From: Dimorphilus gyrociliatus
Lineage: Eukaryota; Annelida; Polychaeta; Dinophilidae
Length of the DNA: 64,000 nt
Assembly (NCBI GenBank): GCA_904063045.1
Contig: CAJFCJ010000009.1
Coordinates: 2,418,968-2,482,967, forward strand
Direction: 5' to 3'
Positions within the stretch are counted from its first letter, which is position 1. Every line of letters begins with the position of its first letter. Positions 44,613-56,846 of this stretch are shown in pieces. Both the position numbers and the translations under genes were made by a program. Under the pieces are notes generated by a model. The model was not told where the DNA came from and ran no database searches. It saw only the letters and a list, made by a program, of their open reading frames with translations.

Positions 44613-46289
44613 TTATCTTTGAAGTTTTATGAATCTTTCAACGACCTTCCTATCAAACTCATTATCATTTGAAAACTCATCGGTTATTTGTTTTATATCT
44701 AAAAATAGTAAAAATAACGTTAATTACTTTAATTAAGATGTAAGATAAAGATTTTCTTACAATCTCTATAGGGTTTTTCAAGGAATGAATAGGCCGTTGA
44801 AAAGCGCTTGATTAGACTTATGTCTAATAATGTAGAGAAGGCTTCTTTATTCCTAGAAGTTATTAATTTTTTATCTATAATAATTACATTATTAATTAAT
44901 TCTTACTTGTAAAATTTCTTTAATATTTCTAAAATATCTTCCAAAATACAAGTTTCAAACCAGAATCCAAATAATTTAGTATAAGACTTTTTATCGATTT
45001 TCTAAAAACAGGCAAAATTAGAATTCAATTAAAAAAGTTATTTAAGACTAATCAAAAAAAGCACCTCAAAATAGCTGTGTAAATTTTTTTTATCGTCTCT
45101 AATTGCTTTCCAAGTCTTTTCTAATTGCAATGATGAAGTTGGAGCTTCTAATACCATATTCTCTTTTTCAGTTGATTTGGTTGTCAATATTTGTGTAACT
45201 TTAGGTTGCTCTTTAACAATTTGTGGAGATTTTGATTGTATTGGACTAATTTCTTGAATTTTTTTAGCAGGCTTATCTTGTTTTGATTTGCCAATTTCTT
45301 CAATTTTTATCTTTCTTAAAGGTTTCTATAAACAATAACAAATAAATTAATAATTTTTATAGTTAAAAGAGACTAACAAACTTTAGATCTTTTATGTGGA
45401 GGTTTTGTAATAGGTTTAACTATTCCAACGTCATTAAAATCTTCTGGATTTAATTGTTTGTCAATTTTTTCTAATTCTTTTTTTACTAACTTATTGTTTG
45501 GCTCTAGTTTTAACAATTTTTCCAAATCCGCTTTGGCGGCTTCTAGTTTATTTAGGCCTATACGGGCCATCGCACGTCTAAAGGAAAATTCAAAATTAGT
45601 TTAAAAGTAAAAATAATTTAATTAAGTTAGAGCTCTACCTATAATAGGCCTTTCCAAATGTATTGTCTATAGCTATGGCAACGGATGTATCTTCCTCAGC
45701 CGCTCCAAATTTATTTTGCTTTAACAAAGCCATTGAGCGATTTGAGAGAAGGACTACATTTTGAGGATCCAGCCTTATTGCATTTGTATAGCATTCAATT
45801 GCTTCGACATATTTTTCTTCTTTAAATCGTTGATTTCCTTGCTCTTTTAATAAATTTGCTTGTTCCTTTGTTCTTTTTTCTTCCCATTCTTCATCTGTTT
45901 CATATTCTTCTTCGTCCTCTTCATGGTCAACTTCTTCCAAGGCTTTGTCCTTCAAATACAAATTCCAATTTATAAATGAAAAAATATATTAAAGTAGAAT
46001 ATAATACTTCAGAACTTACCACATCGTACTTATCCCAGCTTTTAAAATCAAAGCCGCTTATTCTATTAGTGTTCTTTGGTTCCCTTGACTTTTTCTTTGT
46101 TTTCTTCTTACTCAAACTATTTCTAATCGGTGGTAGTTGCGATTTTTCTTCAATATTAACAGTTTTTAACTTTTCATCCTTCTTTTTAATATCGTCAGTC
46201 CATCCATCTAAATCTTTAAGAAAATCTTGATATTCAGTAGAGTTTTCTCGCATTTGTTGCTGGAACTGAACAAATTTTTCTGGATCCAT
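44613..46289 (-). CDS. RPAP3: RPAP3-like TPR subunit of the R2TP co-chaperone
   Basis: RPAP3 (Drosophila Spag) bridges HSP90 to the RUVBL1-RUVBL2 AAA+ ring for assembly of RNA polymerases, snoRNPs and PIKK kinases. Reverse-strand exons run from MDPEKFVQFQQQMRENSTEYQDFLKDLDGW at 46289 to a stop at 44613, about 445 residues. After the N-terminal DLxxW-type region and a Lys-rich linker (SWDKYDV), a single three-repeat TPR block follows (LLKEQGNQRFKEEKYVEAIECYTNAIRL). The C-terminal RPAP3_C domain starts near LEKTWKAIRDDKKNLHSYFE. Human RPAP3 has two TPR domains; this one has one, like the fly protein. RUVBL2, its partner, is encoded 5.6 kb away. Confidence 0.9.
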
Positions 46290-48062
46290 GTCGATATGAG
46301 CGATAATGCAGGAATTGTTGATACGATATTAGCGCCCCTACTGGATTTTTGTGTGTTTTGAATCTAATACACATTCCTTCTCTTTTGTAATAGATAGTAT
46401 CTTAATAATAGAATTTATAATATGCAAATACAACGATAAGATAAAGCAAAACGCGGTTGAAACAATCAAATTATGACTGATTTATTTTGAAATCTATTAT
46501 AAAAAAATCAATAAAAAAAGTTATAGGAAGGAAAGATAAAAAGAAAATAACTGACTAATAAATATAAAAAAAGTCAACCTCTTTATTTATTCAGCCACAA
46601 GTATTTACTTAAAAGCTTGTTTAATCATTAAGCAAATAAGTCTGACATAGGTTTAGATAAATAAGAAGGTTAAGATGATGAAAAATTGTACCAAGTACCA
46701 AACATTTTGATTGTCAATATTGAGTGCGAAATAAACATTAAGTAATAAACAGTATCTATGAAAGATAATACATTTTTGTTGTTTGTCTCTTTATAGAGCA
46801 AAGTTCTCTACTATTTATAAAAGTCCATTCCAGACTTGGAGCACGTGGAGAAGCTAAATATCTAACTGTGAAGCAAAGTGATAAAAATATTACGATTAGC
46901 TCGAATTCTTTCCTTATTTAAACTTAAAATTGAAAATAGTATAATAAAAAAAGTGTTTATTTCATTGAACTTTGTCGTCTGTCAATAAACAAAAACTTTA
47001 GACTAGTCTAGATTACATAGGACAAACGAGTAAAAACGAAATTATTACACAATTGATGATAATATTAGCATGGTTACTCGTCCTATTTCCCGACATGTGG
47101 AATACATAACCAGCTTTTCCAGTCTAAGCCTTCAGCTCACCAACTTCTCGACGAGCAGCCGGTTAGAAATTTCTACATTGTATTACTGAAAATAAATTTG
47201 GAACTATCATTTGAATAACTTAACAAGTAAATTATTTTAACAATATCTATTTTATTATAATATTTTCTTAGATATAATTAATATTTTATTTAGAGTACAT
47301 CCGTTTTTAGGTCACATTCGAAGAGAGGATATATAGAATTAGCTTTTTTTTTCCTCGTCTCTCCTTGTCTTTCTATAAGTGTATATTCTTTCAAAATATA
47401 TAAATAGGTTCGTTTCTCTCGTAAAATAATTCTTTCTATTTGTTTTAAGTTTACGTTTTACAAATTGTATTAATTCGAAATTGTATGCTTTATTTAGTAA
47501 GAATAATATATTTAGATTGAGTAGCGCTAGGCGTATATTAGTGGTTATGGCAGTCTTTTTGAATTTTTTATTAATTTAACTGAATAAATAGTCATTTTAA
47601 ATTTCTAGGACGAAATGTCTAGACAAAAGTAAAATTCTTTGAATATTGCCAAGACATAGTCTTATTTATTAATACTTAGGGAATTACACAAGAATCAACG
47701 AAAAATAAGTATATTCCTTACGCTGAAATTTACCTTCGATTTTTTTTCTCTAAAGAAAATATTATAGGTCTAATGTTTGAACAATGCTCTTCCTGAGAAA
47801 TGGTGTGCATGCTTAAATATATATTTCCTATATAGGCCATTATATTTAGCCTAGTAATTGTCGAGCGATTTTCATGATAAGCAAATATTAAATGAGCAAT
47901 TGATGCGGTGAAAACGTATCTAAAATCTAATTTATTCCAGTTATTAGCTTTATACATACTTTAGGATATAGATCCGAATAATTTTCCTATTTAACTATGC
48001 ATCTAGTCTATTTATGATGAAATTGTGTAATAATAGTGCATAATTTTGAAACCCTAGACAGT
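46290..48062. other. Long intergenic region between RPAP3 and the acidic membrane-tailed gene
   Basis: About 1.77 kb between outward-facing genes, the second longest gap in the window. A CCAGTAGGGGCGCT motif (reverse strand, 46331..46344) lies 42 bp from the RPAP3 start. The rest is AT-rich with polypyrimidine stretches near 47345..47390, and no supportable gene. A 75-codon reverse frame near 47730..47957 has no convincing composition. Confidence 0.6.
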
Positions 48063-50339
48063 ATGTCCGAAAACAGTTCCAACACAACGGTGGATGATAA
48101 TGTAGTCAAGGAGAAAGAACTACTAATGGGTGATAATGTTCATGTTGGAAATGACGATAACGAGGTACACGTAACTCCTCGAAATGAAGAATTAAAGGAG
48201 GATAGAGACAAACTCGTTGACATAAATGTAAATGAAATTCAAGATATTGAAAATAAATCAGAGAAAGTTCCTGCTACAGATGCTAGTAAAAACGATGCTG
48301 CTCTTCTAAATGAAAACTCAAACGAAGAAGAAAACAAAGACAACGAAAACAGCGTTGAAAAGCGAGTAGATGATATTTCGAGTGAAGTCGACTTAAATCA
48401 AGATCAAATACCAAGCTATTCTTCAGAGAAGGATGATAATTCTCAGGCTGTACAGTATGTTTCTGAGGAGAGTAAAAATACTTGCGACAACGAAGAATTG
48501 TCTTCCAATAACGAGAATATTCAAATTGAGAAAACAGAAATGGAGAAAGTATCTTCTTCAGAAGAATTAGAAAAAGATCTCCCATCGGAAAAACCGTCAA
48601 ACGAGGATGTACAAGATGATATCTCTACTGAACAGCCTTCAATAGGAGATAATCCACCATCGCTAAATAAGGAATCAAATCAAGAAATAAATAATAGCAA
48701 TCTTCTAAATTTTACCAACGAAGGGGTAGAAGATGAAACATTGTTAATCCGTGGTCTAGCTGCCAGTGAAGAAGATTTCAGGCTAAACGGTCAACCACAG
48801 ATTTCTGCTGAAGAAAATATTTCTTCACCCAATGATATTCCATCGCCTACCGAAGAATTTAGTAATACAGTTACTTCCACTCCGCTGACTACTACGCTGC
48901 ATCAACTGATAGAAGATCCTATAGTTGGAAGTCAAGAGATGCTAACTTCAGAAGAGTTAATAAATGTGGAGTCTTTAGCCAAAGATCAATATTTATCCAC
49001 TACAGATGTTGATAAATCTCTTAATACAAGCGCAGGGGAGCTCACAGCTCCTCAACCAGAAGAACCGTCATCTCAACTCGTCGAGCCTTTATCCTCTCAA
49101 ACTGAAGAACATTTAGCCCCAGATTCAGAAGAACTCTGCGCAACAAAGTCTGAAGATAGGGCTGCCGATTTGCCTCAAGACCTTCAAGAGAGGATCACCT
49201 CAGATGAAGATCGATTGGATTCTACAGAAAAATCAAATACTAATGCTTCCCAAGATAACCGATTTGAATCCCCTTCATTAGAAGACCAGGAAATTCGTGC
49301 AGAAGATCAATCATCAAATGCTTTTAGTCAAAACTCCGCTCCTAATGAAGACATCAACAAGTACACAGAAGAGTCAAATTCTGAAAATTCTCTTATTGAT
49401 GTTGGTGAAGGAAGTATACCTAACGACAAACAAAATCAATCTGCTCTTAACCAAAGGGAGTTGATATTAGATGATATGAAGATCGCTTCAGATCAAGAGT
49501 CAAAAAATGCAGCCGATCAAGTAAATGAAGAGGAAAAAGAAGAAAATATAGAAGAAAAGCCCTTCTCTCTCGAAGAAAATCTTTCGCAAAATACAGATCT
49601 TCCAGTGTCCGATTCTGTAACTGAAGAAATTCTAATTCCACAAGAGACCGAAAATTTCTCAACAGATAAGCTTACTCCTTGTGAAGAAGACGAAGAAAAT
49701 ATCGACTCAGAGAAAGAATTCTCTCGAGAAAATAGCAATGATCCAGAACCTGTAATCGAAGAAATGTCGAAAAATCAAATTGAGCTGGAGGAAAGTATGC
49801 CTCAATCATATGAAACAAATGAATGTGAGGATTTTGTAGAAATCGAGGAAAGAAAACTCTTAGCATCCTCTCCACAAGAAGAAATCATGGACAATCTGGA
49901 AAACGAAGAAAAATTCGAATGCTACGAAGAAACCGAAAACGTGCCAAGTCACTATAGCGATATGTCAGCTAATCCTGATAAAAAATTAAATGTAGAGTCC
50001 CTTCAGACGAGATTAACGGACCCTGAGCAACTTGACGCAAATAATGGAGTTTCCGAAAATTTATTGGAATATACTGAAGAAGTTGCAACCAACATTTTAC
50101 AGAGTAGTCGCGAAGAAATTGCCAGAAAATCGACAACCAGGAGTTTTTGGTCAAGAGAATACCAAGAATTCCTGAAAAAAAAATTATCGTCTTTACCTTC
50201 TCTTATATTCTTCAGTTTTATATTTATTTCCGGTGTTCTAGGCTCTTCTCTCGAAATGAGCGTTCTACCTTTTGCGCTCTTCAACGTTGTTGCATTTTTA
50301 AGTATTTTTCTAATCTATAAGTGCTTTTTGAGTTGCTAA
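48063..50339 (+). CDS. Acidic, disordered protein with C-terminal membrane tail, unknown family
   Basis: I do not recognise this protein. A single exon from ATG at 48063 encodes 758 residues. About the first 690 are extremely rich in Glu, Ser, Asn and Asp and low in hydrophobics, so largely disordered. Loose repeats occur in the middle (variants of SEE/TEE plus PSSQ or ATKSED). The last 65 residues change character: a basic patch (FWSREYQEFLKKKLSS), then two hydrophobic segments (SLIFFSFIFISGVLGSSL and LPFALFNVVAFLSIFLIYKCFL), ending in SC. No N-terminal signal is present, so this is a tail-anchored or hairpin protein with a large cytosolic domain, possibly on the ER or nuclear envelope. A reticulon-like hairpin is one idea, but no reticulon sequence signature is visible. 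The absence of introns over 2.3 kb is unusual here. Confidence 0.8.
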   Translation: MSENSSNTTVDDNVVKEKELLMGDNVHVGNDDNEVHVTPRNEELKEDRDKLVDINVNEIQDIENKSEKVPATDASKNDAALLNENSNEEENKDNENSVEKRVDDISSEVDLNQDQIPSYSSEKDDNSQAVQYVSEESKNTCDNEELSSNNENIQIEKTEMEKVSSSEELEKDLPSEKPSNEDVQDDISTEQPSIGDNPPSLNKESNQEINNSNLLNFTNEGVEDETLLIRGLAASEEDFRLNGQPQISAEENISSPNDIPSPTEEFSNTVTSTPLTTTLHQLIEDPIVGSQEMLTSEELINVESLAKDQYLSTTDVDKSLNTSAGELTAPQPEEPSSQLVEPLSSQTEEHLAPDSEELCATKSEDRAADLPQDLQERITSDEDRLDSTEKSNTNASQDNRFESPSLEDQEIRAEDQSSNAFSQNSAPNEDINKYTEESNSENSLIDVGEGSIPNDKQNQSALNQRELILDDMKIASDQESKNAADQVNEEEKEENIEEKPFSLEENLSQNTDLPVSDSVTEEILIPQETENFSTDKLTPCEEDEENIDSEKEFSRENSNDPEPVIEEMSKNQIELEESMPQSYETNECEDFVEIEERKLLASSPQEEIMDNLENEEKFECYEETENVPSHYSDMSANPDKKLNVESLQTRLTDPEQLDANNGVSENLLEYTEEVATNILQSSREEIARKSTTRSFWSREYQEFLKKKLSSLPSLIFFSFIFISGVLGSSLEMSVLPFALFNVVAFLSIFLIYKCFLSC

Positions 50340-50896
50340 CTTTTTTTTTGCTTCTGCTACGACTTAACTATGCAAAGTACAGTTTAAACTGTATACTATG
50401 TGCATACAAAAATATGTATTATATACACGCAAAATGTTTATTTATTAGCAAGGCTTAGCTATGAGGGAAAATAAATTGATTTGTGATTAATTCTTTTCTT
50501 CCAATCCAAACTTGAATGTGTATAGTACAGAATTAAACATCAAATAACATAATATCAATATTTAAATGCGAAAAACAATGAGAGAGCGACAAAAAGTTAG
50601 TTGAGTTAAACATTTATTTACAAATACTAATTATTCTGTTAAGTATACATGAACAGAATAGCTATAACGGTCTTAAATGTATATAAACAATATATATCGG
50701 ATAGCACCGTCCGTCATAAACAATCCCGAAATATAAATATATATTAGGCCTAAATAACAAAAAATGTTAAGTGTATTTAAACAGACCTATAGCTCTTGGG
50801 TTTTTTTCATTAAATGGTAAATGAAATATATAATAAATTTGAATAGTTTTTCTTTCCTTGTTTATTACCTGTGTTATAAATCTAGTAGTTTAAAAG
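50340..50896. other. Convergent 3' region between the acidic gene and MED4
   Basis: About 560 bp of AT-rich sequence between converging genes. It should carry both 3' UTRs. No coding potential or structured element was recognised. Confidence 0.5.
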
Positions 50897-51677
50897 TTAA
50901 TCCTCACTGCTACTACTGCTAGAAGATTCACTCGACATTATTTCAACGTCGTCGGGCTCTTTTCCTCTTGTAGGCACAGATGGTGTTAGAGTGCTTTCAA
51001 CAGGGGTTGGCCAGCTGGAAACTCCAGTCTGAGAGTTGGAAGGGGCTCGAGTTGCTAGAGCCTCACTTAAACCCCTGGTTTGAATCAAATTGGCTGGTAA
51101 TTCTCGAATTTTTCCTAACCAACCATTCCTCATATCATTCTCAGTTGGGAATGGTCTTCGAGGATCTCCCTGCACCCAGTTCGGGGGCGCAACGACGGAA
51201 TGAGAAGCGCTAATTTTGTGAGCATATTTTATAACGTCATCTACTGGCAGTTTGTTGTGTCTTGCTCTTTTGGCAACAGCTAATTTCTGTTTGCCTTCAT
51301 AAATGGCAACCGACAACAGAGACTCAGCTTCCCTTAAGCTATTTTGCAACTGTCTGATTTCGTAATCACGCTGAGCAATCTTCGCTTTTATTTCTTCTGT
51401 GTTTTTATGAACTTCAACTTGTCTTATAGCAGTTTTGATGGTTTCTTGTAATTCTTCATCCTTGCTAACGAGGAGTTCGACTAGTTGGCCGGTATCAATG
51501 CTGGAATGCCTCTGACCCTTCGAAGATATAACATCTAGTAGTTCTCTAAAAGTTAGCGATAATACAATAAATTAGGGGAAATTGTATAAAACATAAGATA
51601 CAATAAGCTTACTTTGATATGATTTCAAAATCAACGATGAGTGATAATAACTTTTGTTTAGTACCAGATGATGACAT
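50897..51677 (-). CDS. MED4: MED4 Mediator middle-module subunit
   Basis: MED4 is a middle-module subunit of Mediator, which couples transcription factors to RNA polymerase II. Two exons on the reverse strand (51677..51613, 51545..50897) give 237 residues, against 270 in human. A long helical region (SKDEELQETIKTAIRQVEVHKNT, QRDYEIRQLQNSLREAESLL) leads to the signature DVIKYAHKISASHSVVAPPNWVQGDPRRPFPTENDMRNGWLG. The tail ends DDVEIMSSESSSSSSSED, closely matching the human acidic-serine end. It is divergent from RUVBL2 across 237 bp. Confidence 0.95.
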
Positions 51678-51914
51678 AGTGAAGCCTAAAAATTAATAAG
51701 AAATATATAAAAAATCAAGTGCCGCAAATCTGGCACAAAGCCGAAAATTGATGAACCGACTGCTGATTGGCTGTTGAATATAGTCCAATGAAAAAATTGA
51801 TGTTTTGTTCCATTCAGCACAAGTAAGGCTTTGTTGTTTTGTAATGTCAAGGGAAATACTCACTAGGCTGAGTCTCTTTAGCAATCCCACAAGAAGCGGC
51901 TTTAAATTTGAGAA
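51678..51914. promoter_or_regulatory. Compact bidirectional promoter of MED4 and RUVBL2 with paired CCAAT boxes
   Basis: 237 bp separate the start codons of two divergent housekeeping genes. Two NF-Y-type boxes lie in its middle: ATTGG at 51766..51770 (reverse orientation) and CCAAT at 51785..51789, 19 bp apart. There is no clear TATA box. This is the arrangement known from many bidirectional housekeeping promoters; the function here is inferred. Confidence 0.6.
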
Positions 51915-53943
<2,029 letters not shown>

Positions 53944-54211
53944 ACGGGCATGAATAATAAATTCTCGGATAGCCTGTATATTTGTACACGTTCGAGTTAG
54001 CTTTGTTATACGTTTTATAACCGGAAATACACTTTTTTAAAATTAAAAATAAAGAATACCTTTTGTTCATAAGAATGACAAAATTATAAAACAGATGGCG
54101 CTTATATACAGTAATCGCAAGAAGGGTAGATTGAATATGTTTTGCTCTACTTATAAATAGTAAATCATAGTATCGAACGTAAGTAACTATAGGATCAATA
54201 GGAACGGCAAC

Positions 54212-55307
54212 ATGGCGGAAGAACTGGAAGAGGAGATAAAGAATAGATTAAACAATTTTTCTGACGAAATGCAACGTTTTGGCACCACTAAGGGTTTCAA
54301 AAATTTTGCCATGTATTCCAGAGGTAAAGAGGAGTTAGTTATATCTGTAGTAAACGAACCAAAAGATATAGATAACAAATATACGAGTCCACCAATAAGT
54401 CCAGTTAGTCTAACAAGTGGTTCGACGTCACGCCGAACGAGCTTTTCGGTAAATTTTTCGTCATCGATTACGTCTAGAAATCTACCATACGATAAAAGAT
54501 CGTTAATGCTCTCTGCTGCAACGCAAATAAAGCTTGGTAGAAGGGATGAAGAAGTGGGCTTACCGCCAGCATCTCCCAGTGATCATGATCAAACATCAAT
54601 GCAAGAAAATACAACACTTTTTCTCTTGGGGGCCTATGTAAGATATAATAATCCATACGTTTGGATTCGAACTAACCACGAAAGGCTAATAAGTCTTAGC
54701 GGCTTTAAACAATCGGATAAGGATTCGCCATTAAAGTTAAAATCAACAAGTAATTGGTTTTCTAAAGGTATACAATATAAACTTTTTATATTGTAAATAT
54801 CTGTAATAAAACATACTTTAATCTAAAAAAAAACGTTTAGATTTTAAACCATGGCATTGCGTAGAAGAGATTGTACGGCTTTGTACTTATCCCCCACCAA
54901 TCAATCCATTTGAGATAGATAGAGGATATTTTACGGAATTACCTTTGGATAAACGAATAGTTGCCGAAGGTGCTATGATATCAATTTTAACAGATATTGT
55001 TAATACTGCTTCTGACGGTAAACCGTATATATCTAAAGGTAAACGCATAATTTTACTTTTATATTAGCATACTATACAGTATTTCAGTAAGATTATTAAT
55101 TATTAACTGCTGTTTTTTTATTATTAAACAGTTTTAAAAGAGATTCAAGAATTGACGAGAAAGCATTGCAATCATTTGCTTTCTCTACATAAAACGTGTA
55201 CAGAGGTCATCAACGATCGAAGATCTATTTCTTTGCCTTTTTGCAATTATTCTTTGGCACATAGTTCGGGTTTTAAACTAGTAAACATGTTAAACGAAAT
55301 TGCTTAG
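54212..55307 (+). CDS. Unrecognised 309-residue protein
   Basis: I do not recognise this protein. Three exons (54212..54767, 54841..55038, 55132..55307) join in frame to give 309 residues. The first 55 residues are helical and charged (MAEELEEEIKNRLNNFSDEMQRFGTTKGFKNFAMY). A Ser/Thr/Pro-rich linker with several SP and TSP sites follows (about 60-130), then a globular-looking C-terminal half (TTLFLLGAYVRYNNPYVWIR, DFKPWHCVEEIVRLCTY, LPLDKRIVAEGAMISILTDIV). The C-terminal half has the even hydrophobic pattern of a conserved domain, so a distant family is likely. There is no signal peptide or membrane segment. The start lies in AACATGGCGG, and an AGATGGCGCT motif lies about 110 bp upstream. The tetraspanin gene begins 82 bp after its stop. 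Confidence 0.8.
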
Positions 55308-55389
55308 TTGGAAATTTGGTAGTATATTTAAAAATTCGAAAAGTTAACATAATAAATACAATAAAAAAAAACATATGATATAATTTATT

Positions 55390-56400
55390 ATGAGATACCG
55401 TTTTAAGACACTAATAAGGATTTGTTTATTAGTTATTAATATACCTTTATTATTGATTGGCTTTGCAATACTTATACTGGCATCTTTAATAATTGGTTGG
55501 AAGGAGTATAAGTTTTTAATTCAAGCATCAAACGAAGCTGATTCCAGTGAATCAAACTCAATAAAAGTCATAGGCGTTTGTGTGACTATTATTGGATTAA
55601 TTTTATTCATGACCGGTTTATTTAGTGTAGTTGGATCGGTTACTGTTAATCTTAAAGTGCTTCTCTTATCCATTATTACAAATACGTTGTTTGCGTGCTC
55701 GTTGGTAGGGATAAAGTCAAATTCTTGCAAATTATTAATAAAAATCTTATAAAGCCAATTTTTTTCGTCTTTCAAATAGATTATGATTATTGCAACTATA
55801 AATATCAGCAATCTAATCCATCCCCTTAGAGAACCATTTAGCATATTAGTAAAGAACATTTACGGAAAGTGGAGGGATGAGCACGGCGCAAAGTTGTGGA
55901 GGGATCGCATAGATTATTTGCAGTATTCATTAAAATGTTGCGGCTTCAAGTCCCTTATTGAAGAATATGGTAATTCAACTGTTCCGGATTCGTGCAGTAA
56001 GCAATATGCTTATCAAACAGAAACGTCTAGTATAAAGAAAAAGGCTATTCTTGATCTTATTGATAACGGTTTGTTTCACTGAAATTTTAGAGGAACACTC
56101 TCAGTTCAAGTATCACTGTCATCTTAAACAGATATATTATCAGATCACTATTTTAACATCTCTTGCTCTATAAAGATACAAGAGAAGATAAATACAATAA
56201 TCGCCTTACCCTTTTTAATATCTATCGTAACAATTACGTTATTAGTATGTTTTGAAATAATTGCTACACTCTACCTATGCATTCAAGTGAAAAGAGTACA
56301 ATCATTCAATAACGAAGTTGTTACTTCAGTTGTAGAATTTAGATATTCAGCGAGCGATTATAATTTTGACGATGACGTTAAATCCTTTAAAGGCTTATAA
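55390..56400 (+). CDS. Tetraspanin
   Basis: Tetraspanins are four-pass membrane proteins that organise adhesion and signalling microdomains. Three exons (55390..55704, 55780..56068, 56132..56400) give 290 residues. Transmembrane 1 is at about 9-31, 2 at about 55-80, 3 at about 85-110, and 4 near 225-255 (TIIALPFLISIVTITLLVCF). The large extracellular loop carries the CCG motif (LKCCGFKS), PDSC and a final Cys (NISCSIKIQEK), the six-residue-class minimum for the fold. The third-exon acceptor was chosen because only it restores that Cys and the frame. The cytoplasmic tail is acidic. The subfamily could not be named. It begins 82 bp after the preceding gene, with AATAAA signals between. Confidence 0.88.
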
Positions 56401-56757
56401 TAAATCGAAGTAGAATACACGAAACAATTATCGATTGTCTAAAACTCTAGATCTCTCTTAATTTAAGAACAAAAGTACAAGTTCAAGGGAAACTTCTATT
56501 TTCTATGCAGCCGATAAGTAATCAACAATCGAACACTTTTATTAAAATAGAAAGAAGAGTTCTCCTTCTTTTATTGACAGTTTTTATTTATCTATATATG
56601 CATATATACTAATATATATTTATATTTATATATGTATGTCGAATAAGAGAATAATATATAGGTTGATTATAAATTCCTCTTAAATTATCTCGAATGTAAT
56701 TGCGTCACAAATATTTACCTAGAAATTGTCATATATTATAACCTACTATTTTGGTCC
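56401..56757. other. Intergenic region between the tetraspanin and phospholipase genes
   Basis: About 350 bp of AT-rich sequence, including a TATATA-rich stretch near 56600..56640. Probably the tetraspanin 3' UTR and distal promoter of the phospholipase gene. No coding region is seen. Confidence 0.5.
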
Positions 56758-56838
56758 TGATAAATTTGGAATTTCTTATCAGATTATGGATGTTATGCAG
56801 GCATCTTATGATAAGATAGCCATCCTCTTCCATATAAA
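56758..56838 (+). promoter_or_regulatory. GATA-site cluster and TATA-like box before the phospholipase gene
   Basis: Four WGATAR sites lie within about 65 bp: TGATAA at 56758, CTTATC at 56775 (reverse), TGATAA at about 56809 and an overlapping AGATAG. A CATATAAAAA box follows at about 56830, just before the start codon at 56847. GATA clusters close to the start are typical of gut-expressed digestive genes in many animals, which fits a secreted lipase. The transcription start cannot be placed from sequence. Confidence 0.5.
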
Positions 56839-56846
56839 AATCAGAA

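Noticed and set aside
47730-47957. Reverse 75-codon frame upstream of the acidic gene
   Set aside because: No domain pattern, no plausible splice continuation, isolated in AT-rich DNA.
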